A stretch of 64,000 nucleotides of DNA from Fimenecus sp052169395 (GCA_052169395.1 JBQNCN010000001.1:602819-666818), one strand, 5' to 3'. Positions 9,366 to 18,464 are shown, counted from the stretch's first letter. Translations and numbers: made by a program. The notes: generated by a model from the letters alone, not told the origin.

Positions 9366-9809
9366 TCAAATTTCTCTTTCCGACATATATTTTTGTATTT
9401 CGTCAGCCGTTAATTTTCTTATCTGCGTATTGGTATACTCTTTATATTCTTCTACTCGAAAAACAGGAGCCATCTTATCACATATTTTATCTTTATTCTT
9501 TCTTAGATATACTCGCAAGTCTTCACAATCTACAAAGATCTTGTATGATAATCTGCCATTCTTACTCTTAATCTCATAGATTCCACAAGATTTTTTCGTT
9601 GTATAATCAGCAATTCTCAAATATAACTTAGCAATTTCTAATGACTTAAAAGGAAAATTCCATCGCTGTAAGCCTCGATTTTGATCATGCTCAATACAAA
9701 TGCATCTGCCACAAGTTCCACAGATATATTGTGTATGATTTTCTAAACAATCAAATGGGTTTAAAAGTGGTGTTATTCTATTGTTATCAACATAACATTC
9801 CTTGCACAT
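9366..9809 (-). CDS. Uncharacterised cysteine-rich protein
   Basis: About 147 residues. I do not know its function. The first ~50 residues hold CKEC and a CGTCGRCIC cluster with a nearby His, suggesting a zinc site. The rest alternates charged and aromatic residues and lacks membrane helices. The longer reading from 9827 has no ribosome site, whereas the ATG at 9807-9809 follows GGAGG with a somewhat long gap. The ABC-F start lies 18 bases past its stop, so the two are co-transcribed. It could be a regulator or accessory protein of the resistance gene, but this is only inferred from position. Confidence 0.7.
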   Translation of the reverse strand: MCKECYVDNNRITPLLNPFDCLENHTQYICGTCGRCICIEHDQNRGLQRWNFPFKSLEIAKLYLRIADYTTKKSCGIYEIKSKNGRLSYKIFVDCEDLRVYLRKNKDKICDKMAPVFRVEEYKEYTNTQIRKLTADEIQKYMSEREI

Positions 9810-9845
9810 TTCAATATCACCCTCCATCTGTGAATTTGTATTTGT

Positions 9846-10133
9846 CTATACCGCTTTAATCTTTTCATTTATCACTTCAATAAATTCTATCACAGTCGCT
9901 CCTATCATTGGAAGTCCATAAGGACTTAGTAAAAATCCGATGATGAGTGTTTCTATTGCTGCTTTTGGATTGTGTAGCATAAAGAATGAACCAAATGCTA
10001 CAAACACACAGATTGTCATTACGATATAAAGTAACGCCGTTCCAATACCAAGCAGGAATGTCAGAAATGCAGTAAGAACACTAAGCAGCAAGCTGATTGG
10101 AAACAAGATTATTTTTATTATCAATCTTATCAT
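9846..10133 (-). CDS. CD1845-like membrane protein of conjugative elements
   Basis: A 95-residue, very hydrophobic protein with two or three membrane helices (about 5-30, 33-55, 62-80) and the family-like LLSPYGLPMIGA segment near the C terminus. Proteins of this type occur in Tn916/Tn1549-like integrative elements of Clostridia, where their role is unknown. It supports the view that the surrounding region derives from a conjugative element, although no relaxase, coupling protein or integrase remains here. The start overlaps the end of a preceding short frame. Confidence 0.65.
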   Translation of the reverse strand: MIRLIIKIILFPISLLLSVLTAFLTFLLGIGTALLYIVMTICVFVAFGSFFMLHNPKAAIETLIIGFLLSPYGLPMIGATVIEFIEVINEKIKAV

Positions 10134-10582
10134 TTATTCGTTCTCACTTTCAAAAACATTCTTTGTATCTCCACACACCATATCAATACAAACATAAACA
10201 TCTATATAATTTTTTAGGAGTTTTTTCGTCCTCCTTCGGCATCTTCATTAAATACATAATGCTTGTAAAACTGCTTGAAATGCAGGATTTTCACGATTTC
10301 ACTCTTTGTATCAACGCTATAGTCTCCACATGTGATTTTTAGGCTAATTCTAAAAAAGTGATACTTCTTTGAAATTCACTGGTTTTATAGCTTTTATTAT
10401 ATAATAATAGTTTCAATTATTTCACTTTTGATTAGTCTATTTATTATATATATCATCTGAGCAATTTCATTTGATATTTCTTCAAATTTTTCTTTCATAA
10501 TTAACATCACATATATTATTCTTGTTAATATGCTTTTCTAGCATCTCATCAATTTGCATTATACTTATAAAAGTGGACACAT
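10134..10582. other. Region of decayed mobile-element sequence
   Basis: About 450 bases without an intact gene. On the minus strand a start-less frame (10214 to about 10369) reads as a plausible protein tail (CGDYSVDTKSEIVKILHF, ending in a TAA at 10214). A second short frame ends in FESENE directly at the start of the CD1845-like gene. Both look like remnants of conjugative-element genes. The AT-rich remainder shows nothing further. Confidence 0.35.
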
Positions 10583-10942
10583 TTATAAGTATAATGCACC
10601 CTCTACCACTCCATGCATGTAGCTTTCCGATAAAAGCATACTATTACAGTTTGTGGCTGCATCCAGGAATGAATGAAATGCCTGCTGCTGGTCCTTGGTA
10701 AGTAAACTTTCTAAATAAGCCAGCGCCCTTCTCTCCTGCTGCTTAGCAGAGACATATTCTTCCGACTGAATATAATCTCTTAACGAATAATCAAAGCCAT
10801 CCTTAATATACTCTTCGAATTCCAATAGTTTATTACACCTCCAATATCGGGATACATATTGACTGGCTCTGTTTAACAAAATAAAAATAACTCCAGGTAG
10901 CGAACCTAGAGTCATCATATCGAACATTTGTTCTTTTGTCAA
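10583..10942 (-). CDS. Uncharacterised small helical protein
   Basis: 119 residues starting at a TTG (10940-10942) 2 bases after the stop of the broken HhH-like gene, so probably translated by coupling. The sequence is mostly helical: a hydrophobic N-terminal part, then a Glu/Lys/Gln-rich segment (EYVSAKQQERRALAYLESL) typical of small proteins of unknown function found in clostridial mobile elements. No catalytic motif was seen. Since its upstream partner is inactivated, this gene may be on the way to decay although its frame is open. Confidence 0.55.
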   Translation of the reverse strand: MTKEQMFDMMTLGSLPGVIFILLNRASQYVSRYWRCNKLLEFEEYIKDGFDYSLRDYIQSEEYVSAKQQERRALAYLESLLTKDQQQAFHSFLDAATNCNSMLLSESYMHGVVEGALYL

Positions 10943-10944
10943 TT

Positions 10945-11733
10945 CTAATCCTGCTCTTTTACATACTGAATGAAATCATCTTTATGCCTTCCAACACTTA
11001 TATCATCAAGATAAAATCTTCCAGAGCATATGAAACAAATTATCTTATCCAGCTTGTATGGCGATGATTCCGGATCTACTTCCTTGCACACATCTGCCAT
11101 TTCAACAATAGCTTCAAATACAGATATTGGGACCTCCTCAGATAGCCCAAGTTTACTAAAAACTTAAATCAAATGAACATCTGGCTTTGTATAACTAAGG
11201 AATCCTAATTCCTTTAATGTATCGCAGGCAAGTGCAAAACCTATACCACTTATCTTTGTGGAAATCAAAAGTGGTATAGCCATCCTTGTTGGCCTGTTAT
11301 AATCAAACTAAGCTACGAATCCTCTAAAATCATCTGCATCCTTAAAATTGCTCATAAACCTAGCAGCATCAACATCAGAACGGCTACACTTTCTCCAGCT
11401 ATTTTGTTTTGTATCATTACTCGTTACATTGAATGCTTCCCTGAATTTATAATAAAGCTCATCCACATCCATGTCTTTTATTGCCTGGACATCAAAACCT
11501 GCCAGGATATCTTTTATCTGCGTTCTACGCTGATCATACTTTATTACATTTGGCATTCGCTGATAATTCTGCGCTGAATGAATCAACTGCTCATATATAT
11601 CCTGAACCGAAGCAAAATTACGTCTATCACCAATAAAATACTTCTGCAGGTCTGTCTCCGATAATTCTTCCGGCAGCATATTAACAAGATAAGTGCAAGC
11701 CAGTTGATATGTATTAAGCATCTTTTGTTTCAA
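10945..11733 (-). pseudogene. HhH-GPD-like DNA glycosylase relative with two in-frame stops
   Basis: One uninterrupted frame of 263 codons contains a TAG at 11308-11310 and a TAA at 11164-11166 and ends at the TAG at 10945. Read through, it gives a single coherent protein. The middle part STKISGIGFALACDTLKELG followed by KPDVHL resembles the helix-hairpin-helix and catalytic-Asp region of HhH-GPD base-excision glycosylases; the family match is inferred from this pattern only. Only the first 141 residues can be made, and these lack the motif. Such genes are sometimes found near restriction systems, as here. Confidence 0.7.
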
Positions 11734-11745
11734 TTAAATCAACTC

Positions 11746-12217
11746 CTATCCTAATAACTTACCAAGCTCATGAGAACCATTCTTGTATTCAAAAAAGAAC
11801 TCTGAATACTGGTCACCTTCAAATATTTCTAATAACTCTCTCATATTCCATATAAGGTTAGCATCAGGAACATCTTTTCTATCAGGCCAAAATACTTTAC
11901 CTTCTTCAGAAGATTTAATCTCTCCCGTAAATTGATTAGTTTTATATAAGAGAACTAAGTATCTTGTTCCGTCTTCTTGTATCCAATCCTTAAATCCGCA
12001 AGGTTGAGGATTCGCGATATCAAGCCCTGTTTCTTCTTTCATTTCCCTTACATTTCCCTTATTACTGACTGTACTAGACTTTCTCCCGGTTCAACATGTC
12101 CACCTGGAAAAACCAAACCGCCTGCAAGATTGTTCCTTTTTTCTCTTCAACTAAAATACGATCTTCGTCATATATTAAACACATATTGTTAAGCTCAATC
12201 TCAGCGCGTCTATTCAT
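11746..12217 (-). pseudogene. NUDIX hydrolase (8-oxo-dGTP pyrophosphatase-like), broken
   Basis: Frames together encode a NUDIX protein. The start region (ATG at 12215-12217) reads MNRRAEIELNN...RILVEEKKGT. After a frame change near 12125 comes GGLVFPGGHVEPGESLVQSVIREM. A short tandem duplication of AGGGAAATG then introduces a TAA and another shift, after which KEETGLDI... continues to 11746. The NUDIX box (G-x5-E-x7-REMKEETG) is therefore interrupted in its centre. The remaining 98-codon frame lacks the first half of the catalytic box and cannot be active. Confidence 0.8.
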
Positions 12218-12232
12218 TTTGTATCTTTACTC

Positions 12233-12940
12233 CTATCTATAAGTAATCGGTATTTCTTTTTTTACATAAAATTCATCATCTTTATAACCAATAGAAAAAG
12301 CCCTTAGTTTTAGTCCCGCTTTTTGACATTTAAGAAGTCTTTCTCCATACTTTGTATCCCTATTATTAATAAATACTTCTTTTACGTATGGTGACAAGCT
12401 AAACAACAAATAATAAAATGTATATTTTTCGTTTATTATTTTAAGAATATTATCTAGTTGATCCACCGCACGATCTACTGATTTTATGGGATAATCCGCT
12501 TTACTCTCCCAAGACAACAATGACTTAACTTCAATTATTGTATCAGAATCATCAATCAAAAAATCGCTTTTATAATTTCCAAACGCAACCTCCCGTCTAA
12601 TAGCTTCTCTATCACCTAAAAAATCAAAAATCTTACGGTGAAGCTGTTTTTCAACCACCCTATTTAAGTAATTAAGATTAATTAATACAACCGTGTTTTT
12701 ATACCTTACATCCTGTACAACAAATTCAAACTTATCAGAATTTCCTTCATATTTTTTCAAATATACTTCTCTTCCAACTAATGATACAATTTTCCCCAAT
12801 TTACAATTCGATGGCATATAACATAGTCTTTCTACTCCATACACAAGAACACGACAATGAAATCTAAATGTATCTTCACCTACAAAAATCCCGGTATGAG
12901 TCCAAATTTTCTCCTTAGTGGTAATTTCTGCAGATTTCAT
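12233..12940 (-). CDS. SfsA-family DNA/RNA-binding nuclease-like protein
   Basis: 235 residues, the normal size for SfsA. The N-terminal OB-like part carries CYMPSNCKLG, equivalent to the family's tip region. The C-terminal part has the nuclease-like pattern YKSDFLIDDSDTIIEVKSL with Asp, Glu and Lys in PD-(D/E)XK order, preceded by RREVAFGN. The frame is intact, in contrast to its neighbours on both sides. Known family members bind DNA without strong sequence preference, and the original link to sugar fermentation is indirect. A GGAAGAGG site lies before the ATG. Confidence 0.82.
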   Translation of the reverse strand: MKSAEITTKEKIWTHTGIFVGEDTFRFHCRVLVYGVERLCYMPSNCKLGKIVSLVGREVYLKKYEGNSDKFEFVVQDVRYKNTVVLINLNYLNRVVEKQLHRKIFDFLGDREAIRREVAFGNYKSDFLIDDSDTIIEVKSLLSWESKADYPIKSVDRAVDQLDNILKIINEKYTFYYLLFSLSPYVKEVFINNRDTKYGERLLKCQKAGLKLRAFSIGYKDDEFYVKKEIPITYR

Positions 12941-12960
12941 CTATACCTCTTCCTTCTATA

Positions 12961-13257
12961 TCATTCTATTTCTTTTGTCACATTATCAAATGTGCATTCA
13001 AGTATTTTTCTAACTCCGAGCCTTCTCGAATATAATTGTAAAATTGCGGTGCAACAAACCCTTCAATATTATCCCTTAATTCTTTAAGAGATATTTCACA
13101 ATTACAATATCCCTGTAACTGCATATACAGGCTTACTAACATACAGAAAAGCAATTACCTCCTCGTCAGTAAAACGAGTTCTATATTCATATATTTTTTC
13201 ACCAGACATTACTTTATCTCTCCAGTATGGCTTCATGCTTAACAGCATTTTCTTCAT
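12961..13257 (-). pseudogene. ASCH/EVE-like protein remnant, frameshifted
   Basis: The ATG at 13255-13257 starts MKKMLLSMKPYWRDKVMSGEKIYEYR, typical of the first strand and helix of ASCH/EVE-type (PUA-like) RNA- or modified-base-binding domains. The frame stops at 13102. A second frame continues with ISLKELRDNIEGFVAPQFYNYI and a third with KILECTFDNVTKEIE, ending at 12961. At least two frameshifts separate the pieces, so no full-length product is possible. It is divergent from the restriction genes. EVE/ASCH proteins are often found in defence neighbourhoods. Confidence 0.65.
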
Positions 13258-13379
13258 TTCGACACACCCTTCTATTTTTATGTACATTTCGACAATTTTT
13301 TGATATAATATTATGGGTTTATTATAGCATATTGCACCCTTTTTATAAGCCTATAAATACATTTGAGGGGGTAATACTC

Positions 13380-14498
13380 ATGAATAAAAACCAAATTCGA
13401 CTTAGTGCTTTCAACTTCTTAGGGGAATATGATCCTAAGGTAAGAACTAAATTTTCCAATATTTGTGCAAAAACAGGTCAGTACAGTGTACCAAACGAAT
13501 TATTCCAAAAACGAACACCTCGAAAAAATCGTGTTCTAATTTCTTGGAAAACTGTAAAGAATAACGGTCTTACTATTAATCAATTACACGCCTTCACTGG
13601 CGGCGTTGCCGTAGAATTTATCAACGAAGATTTCTTCGAGCCCGCTAATCAAAACGATCCAACTTTCATTGCTCTCAAGTCCAAACTCGGAAGTGATGAT
13701 TTAGTTTCTTCAGTAATTACAATACGCTCAGAATCTGGAAGTTCTTCTTCACAGGATCAGCGTGATGCATTCAAAAAATTAATTAACAACACCGTTGTTA
13801 CATATCGTGGACAGCAAGTCACTATAACCCGCAGCAATTATAAAGACTATGCTATCACTCAAACCGATCGTGGCGGCACTGGAAATGAAAAATGGGAAGG
13901 TTTTCTTTTTGTTTCTATTAAGGGCGGTCAACAAGACACTATCGAAAGTCATTCTGGAAACCAGACAGTATTCAATCCAGCTTGTGAATTTGCTAATGAA
14001 GAAGTGTGCATTGATCTCGATTTAGTAATGTCATATTTTGCGTTAACCAGCATCAATGAGGCTGATCTTCCTAGCTATAAATTAACTGAATATAAGAGAC
14101 TCATGTCAAATATCGAAGCTGCATTAAAGTCTTCTATATATGATAACGACACGTATTCCGGAAATCTATCAGATTACTGCCATAATCATCCTAGTATGAA
14201 AATGGTCAAAGGAAAACTATATGATCCTATTCAGGTTGAAGAGATTAATATAGAGGATTTTGCGGTGGACAGCAAAGAAGATCCAAGAAATCTCGATTTT
14301 ACACATGACGAAGCCGTATTCTTCGAAAAATTCTATTGGGACAGAGCAAAAAAGTGTATTTTATCACCTGCAAGACCTACTAACGTTTTCTGGTCAAAGC
14401 ATTTATCAAATATGATGCAGCAAAACTTTTCATTAGATGGATACTTCCAGCACGAAGAAGAAATCCTCACAAGACGTAAACAAATGCTCGGAAATTAA
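13380..14498 (+). CDS. Putative restriction-enzyme subunit A (paralogue lacking the HNH centre)
   Basis: 372 residues; the start is the ATG after GAGGGGG (the longer frame from 13227 has no ribosome site and overlaps the divergent gene). I do not know a named family. Two regions line up with the next gene. Residues ~50-86 hold R-x2-RVL...GGVAVEFINEDFF, compared with RVL...SGFIVMISPKDYF at the same positions there. Residues ~335-353 (NVFWSKHLSNMMQQNFSLD) match NLGWGHNFCNLIQGDKSLD at 7 of 19 positions. The Cys and His residues of the HNH-like centre are missing here. A possible promoter (TTGATA, 17 bases, TATAGC) lies at 13300-13328. It is most likely a specificity or structural partner of the downstream nuclease. 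Confidence 0.65.
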   Translation: MNKNQIRLSAFNFLGEYDPKVRTKFSNICAKTGQYSVPNELFQKRTPRKNRVLISWKTVKNNGLTINQLHAFTGGVAVEFINEDFFEPANQNDPTFIALKSKLGSDDLVSSVITIRSESGSSSSQDQRDAFKKLINNTVVTYRGQQVTITRSNYKDYAITQTDRGGTGNEKWEGFLFVSIKGGQQDTIESHSGNQTVFNPACEFANEEVCIDLDLVMSYFALTSINEADLPSYKLTEYKRLMSNIEAALKSSIYDNDTYSGNLSDYCHNHPSMKMVKGKLYDPIQVEEINIEDFAVDSKEDPRNLDFTHDEAVFFEKFYWDRAKKCILSPARPTNVFWSKHLSNMMQQNFSLDGYFQHEEEILTRRKQMLGN

Positions 14499-14511
14499 GG
14501 AGGCACTAACA

Positions 14512-15699
14512 GTGTTTAACTTAACAAAAAAAACTTATGCCCAGGTATATAACACTTTATCCAAATACCTACCGTATAAGATAAAAAAGAAATTAAACAA
14601 AACTGCTGAAGGCCGTAGCGGATTAGAAATATATAAAAGGAGAAACAACCGCGGCATACGCGTTTTAATGCAGTACATCACTTGGGACAAAATGAAAACC
14701 GGAACGATTCCAAACATATTAAATTCTTATAAAAGCGGTTTTATTGTTATGATTTCTCCTAAAGATTATTTTGGAGATAATTATCCAAATCCGTCACCAG
14801 ATCTTAATCCTGATTTTATTTTAGGTGAAACCGGATTTGTTTATTACTCGTCGGTTAGCGATCTTCGTGATTACCCTATATTACCTACTTGGCATGAATT
14901 GATCGAATTGGATACTCAAAGCACACCAACAGCTCCAAATTGGAAAGGCGAATACGCTGCTAACGTAAAAAATGCTGTTCCACCCGTTATATCATTCATA
15001 TGTGATAACCCAAAATCAAATGCTGCTAAAGCCGCAAAAGTAACTAATGTAAGAAATTATGTACATACAAACTATCCTGCAATAACAAACGATGTACTAG
15101 ATAGCCTTCCAAAGCAATGTGGCATCGGAAACTATGATTACGATTATGCATCACCAGAAATGCAAAGCATGGTCAAATTACAAATGGCCTACTTACTGTT
15201 AACCTGCACATCTGAAGATGGAAGCGATTTCCCTTCTTATGTCATAGATAACCAAGCTAACATTTTATGCAAAGATGACACTGCTACTTTTCGTAATCTT
15301 ATAGCTGACCCCGACCAGTACATTGATAATTTCAGAATACTTATGGATGAATTTACAACTTATTGCGCTTCTCATAATCTGCTTGATTTTGCGCAACTTC
15401 AAAATATTTCAGCAACAAATCCAACTCATCAGACAATTTGTCCGTTATGTTGCAAAGTATTAAATACCGGATATTTTTTTGAAGAAATTCTTCAAGAAGA
15501 AGGGCGTCAAGTTTTTGACAATACTCAACGAGAAATGGTATTAATGCATATAAATGCACTAAAACCAGGGTTGTTGAATCATCGCACATACAACTTGGGG
15601 TGGGGACACAATTTCTGTAATTTAATTCAAGGCGATAAAAGCTTAGATGAAACCATCGATGAACTACGTGGAATACTAGAAAGTCACGACAATCCATAA
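14512..15699 (+). CDS. Putative HNH-type restriction endonuclease subunit B
   Basis: 395 residues from a GTG start, with a perfect GGAGG site placed 13 bases after the stop of subunit A. Near the C terminus (about 309-375) there is a Cys-rich, His-rich centre: CPLC, then MHINAL, then HRTYNLGWGHNFCN. This order of Cys pair, His, Asn/His and Cys is what HNH (beta-beta-alpha metal) nucleases show. The N-terminal ~300 residues match no domain I know apart from their likeness to subunit A. Convergent with a DNA methyltransferase gene, it is most simply read as the cleaving subunit of a Type II enzyme; the target sequence is unknown. A BstXI-like relation is possible but unverified. Confidence 0.65.
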   Translation: MFNLTKKTYAQVYNTLSKYLPYKIKKKLNKTAEGRSGLEIYKRRNNRGIRVLMQYITWDKMKTGTIPNILNSYKSGFIVMISPKDYFGDNYPNPSPDLNPDFILGETGFVYYSSVSDLRDYPILPTWHELIELDTQSTPTAPNWKGEYAANVKNAVPPVISFICDNPKSNAAKAAKVTNVRNYVHTNYPAITNDVLDSLPKQCGIGNYDYDYASPEMQSMVKLQMAYLLLTCTSEDGSDFPSYVIDNQANILCKDDTATFRNLIADPDQYIDNFRILMDEFTTYCASHNLLDFAQLQNISATNPTHQTICPLCCKVLNTGYFFEEILQEEGRQVFDNTQREMVLMHINALKPGLLNHRTYNLGWGHNFCNLIQGDKSLDETIDELRGILESHDNP

Positions 15700-15704
15700 A
15701 ATGC

Positions 15705-15741
15705 AAGAAGTCGAGAACAGCGATATGCTTCTCGACTTCTT
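15705..15741. terminator. Bidirectional terminator between nuclease and methylase genes
   Basis: Inverted repeat AAGAAGTCGAGAA / TTCTCGACTTCTT around an 11-base loop, followed by TTTTAG on the + strand. It separates the convergent restriction and methylase genes and can serve both. Confidence 0.85.
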
Positions 15742-15746
15742 TTAGT

Positions 15747-18464
15747 TTAAACTAATTCTACTATTTTCCCTGGTAAATCCTCTTCAAACCTACGTTTTGC
15801 TAATTCAGCATATTCACGTGAGTATTCGATTCCAATACCAACATATCCATTTCTCACTGCTGATACTATTGAAGTACCGCTTCCTAAAAATGGATCCAAA
15901 ATGTATTTTCCCGGTCTTCCAAAAACACAAGCTGCAAAGTTTGGTATATCTTCAGGGTAAGGCGCTGTATGTCCAACCGTATTCTCACCTTTTGAATTAA
16001 TTTTAAACACTGGCATAAAATCTGCCATATAGGATTCCCATCCAACTGGGACCTTATCTGCATTTACAATCAATTCATCTCCTCGTCTCTTGAAAATGAA
16101 CATGTGCTCATAACAATTAACCGGCTTTTGATAGTGAGGTGTAAAATTGCCATCATTTGTGCTTCTCTTACTTTGTGGTTCTCCCTTATTCCAAATATAA
16201 TTCTCAACCAGCTCATATCCTGCTTTTTCAAAAGCAATTATTGAATAGGCGCCCAATAACAATCGTTTATTTCCCATATTGGATTTTGTAGTAGTCATCT
16301 CATTTCCATTCACATCCCCTATGTTATAGAGGAAAATTCCTGCATTATCCAATGTAGGTAAAGTGTTCTTTACAATGTTATACATATCTATATAATACAG
16401 ATACATGTTTTCCCATTGCGAATACTCTCTAGCGTTGAAGTATGGCGGTGATGTCACCGCTGCGGATACACAGTGTTCCGGCATTCCATGTAAAATTTCA
16501 AACGAGTCTCCATTTAATACAAATGCATCTTTTTTTTCTGCCAAGGCGACACTTATACGCTCATCTGCTGGTGCATTCTCTTTATCTCGAATAAATCTAG
16601 CCAAGTATTTTCCGTTTATAAAATAATCTTCAAATATTGTATCACTTATATGAACTCTTTCTCGCGCGACTGTTATTCCATCAAAGTTTTCAATACATGA
16701 AATATTAATGATATTTCTTCCTAGTTCATCTAGCTCCGAAATAATATCCCCATCACCATTTATAAATAGCACACGCTCATCTGGGAATGAAAAATATTTT
16801 ATAAACATCTCATATATTTCTTTATCAGACTGAATAAATGAGATATCCTTACGCCATCTGGCAATCATTTCTTTTGGGATTATATTCTCCGGATCCAAAT
16901 TAAGTGTACCCGCTTGCATGTAATTGGTCTTAAAGGAATATCTCTTTCCTCTATTAGATTTACTTCTGCTCTTACAAATTACATTCTTACACTCCCAACT
17001 TCTATGCCCCACTTCAGGATATGAATTTCCTGATACATTCAAACCATTACATACTGGGCACGGTATTTTTCTTTCATCCATCCTGTATTTATAAAAAATG
17101 TAAAGTAATTTATTATCATTTTTTACAATGTTAGCATATTGTTCGTGCTGGTCCTGTATCCCTCTAATAACTAAGCAATCGTTGAATGAAAATCCATAAT
17201 ATACAAATTTCCACTCTTCCAGGTACTCATGAAATTTAATTCGATCAAACTTAGTATTAACGATTTTATACAACTTTTCTTCTGCCAGAAGCGCTGCTTC
17301 CTCTTTCTTAGCAGAATAATATCTTTTGAGTTCTGTATCAATCTCAGCCTCATTTTCATTAGCAAAACTTATACCATAGGCCCTGAGCATTTCTTTCGCA
17401 ATTTTATCTGCTGCATAAAATTTTCTCTTCTCCTCGGTACGAATAAACCGTTCTGCATACACTCCAATATAGGCGTAAAGAAGCCATTTCAAATTCCTGT
17501 TTTTTGAATAAATATTATCAATTTCAACCGCAAATACTTTATTATTTACTAATATTCGAAAAGCCTGCTGAATGGAATCTAAAACATAATTATAAAAGGC
17601 CTGTTCATTATCGAAAGAATCAAATATCGCCTGGTTTATTCTCAAGTACACCGCATCATATTCTTCCGTTAATAAATAATGCAAATCGCCTTTTCTATCA
17701 ACAATTTTCTCAGCTTCATGTAATTCCGGTGCATCTTGAATTTGATTCATAGAAGGCTCCAAAAGACCGGTTAATGATTGTTGCTGCAATTCACGTCGTA
17801 ATAACTCAACATACTTCTTATAGAACGTCTCTTCCGCATTATCATCCTCGCAAAACGCCTTTAACGCATTGATTGAAGCCTCGCTTAAATCCTCGCCTAT
17901 AAATCCTTCATTATATCTAAAGAGATCTGATTTCGACATTGTCGCGCTATTGTTCATGGCATGTAATTTTGAGTATATGCCGAATAAATAATCTGATATT
18001 TTACTTTCATCATTTATTTTTACAGCTTCATTCCAAAGCCCCAAAAATCTGTTCACAGCTTCCTGTGACGCTATTACCGGAATGCTGCGAATAAGTTCTG
18101 TTAATGCTATTCTATCAACATTTGGATTTTCCACGTCTAATTCTTTAAAAAATAATTCCAGATCGTTTTCATCACGATAATCAAGGTAACGCAGAAGTAT
18201 CTTTTTATGGCGCCTTCCCACCTGCAAATGTTGTTTAATACAAGAATCTGTAACAGCCTTTAGGTTTTCTGAGTTGAGCTTAAATGAATCTATAATCACA
18301 TTTGAAATAATTGAAGAACTATATTCCACATTGGCTTTATCTTTATTCGCTTCGTTAAACTCATCAATTCGACTCTCGACCTTTTTTAATAGATTTGTAT
18401 CAATACCTGTTTCGATTAGAAAATGTTCTAATAGTTCTGTGCAATTCACTGCCATCTCCTCCAT
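15747..18464 (-). CDS. Large beta-type DNA methyltransferase with zinc-finger-like insert
   Basis: 905 residues. The catalytic domain is C-terminal: TSPPY (motif IV, ~671) comes before DPFLGSGTS (motif I, ~856) and GIEYSREYAELA, the permuted order of beta-class N4-cytosine/N6-adenine enzymes. The SPPY form favours N4-cytosine but does not prove it. The first ~600 residues have no recognised domain apart from a CPVC...CKNVIC cluster (~468-495) that looks like a zinc ribbon; they probably recognise the target. Near the 5' end the GGAGGAG site fits the GTG at 18449 or the ATG at 18455 better than the first ATG. It is convergent with the two nuclease-like genes and most likely protects against them. 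Confidence 0.88.
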   Translation of the reverse strand: MEEMAVNCTELLEHFLIETGIDTNLLKKVESRIDEFNEANKDKANVEYSSSIISNVIIDSFKLNSENLKAVTDSCIKQHLQVGRRHKKILLRYLDYRDENDLELFFKELDVENPNVDRIALTELIRSIPVIASQEAVNRFLGLWNEAVKINDESKISDYLFGIYSKLHAMNNSATMSKSDLFRYNEGFIGEDLSEASINALKAFCEDDNAEETFYKKYVELLRRELQQQSLTGLLEPSMNQIQDAPELHEAEKIVDRKGDLHYLLTEEYDAVYLRINQAIFDSFDNEQAFYNYVLDSIQQAFRILVNNKVFAVEIDNIYSKNRNLKWLLYAYIGVYAERFIRTEEKRKFYAADKIAKEMLRAYGISFANENEAEIDTELKRYYSAKKEEAALLAEEKLYKIVNTKFDRIKFHEYLEEWKFVYYGFSFNDCLVIRGIQDQHEQYANIVKNDNKLLYIFYKYRMDERKIPCPVCNGLNVSGNSYPEVGHRSWECKNVICKSRSKSNRGKRYSFKTNYMQAGTLNLDPENIIPKEMIARWRKDISFIQSDKEIYEMFIKYFSFPDERVLFINGDGDIISELDELGRNIINISCIENFDGITVARERVHISDTIFEDYFINGKYLARFIRDKENAPADERISVALAEKKDAFVLNGDSFEILHGMPEHCVSAAVTSPPYFNAREYSQWENMYLYYIDMYNIVKNTLPTLDNAGIFLYNIGDVNGNEMTTTKSNMGNKRLLLGAYSIIAFEKAGYELVENYIWNKGEPQSKRSTNDGNFTPHYQKPVNCYEHMFIFKRRGDELIVNADKVPVGWESYMADFMPVFKINSKGENTVGHTAPYPEDIPNFAACVFGRPGKYILDPFLGSGTSIVSAVRNGYVGIGIEYSREYAELAKRRFEEDLPGKIVELV

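Noticed and set aside
13227..13379. 51-residue hydrophobic N-terminal extension of restriction subunit A
   Set aside because: No ribosome site at 13227, overlap with a divergent gene and the promoter region; a strong GAGGGGG site precedes the ATG at 13380.
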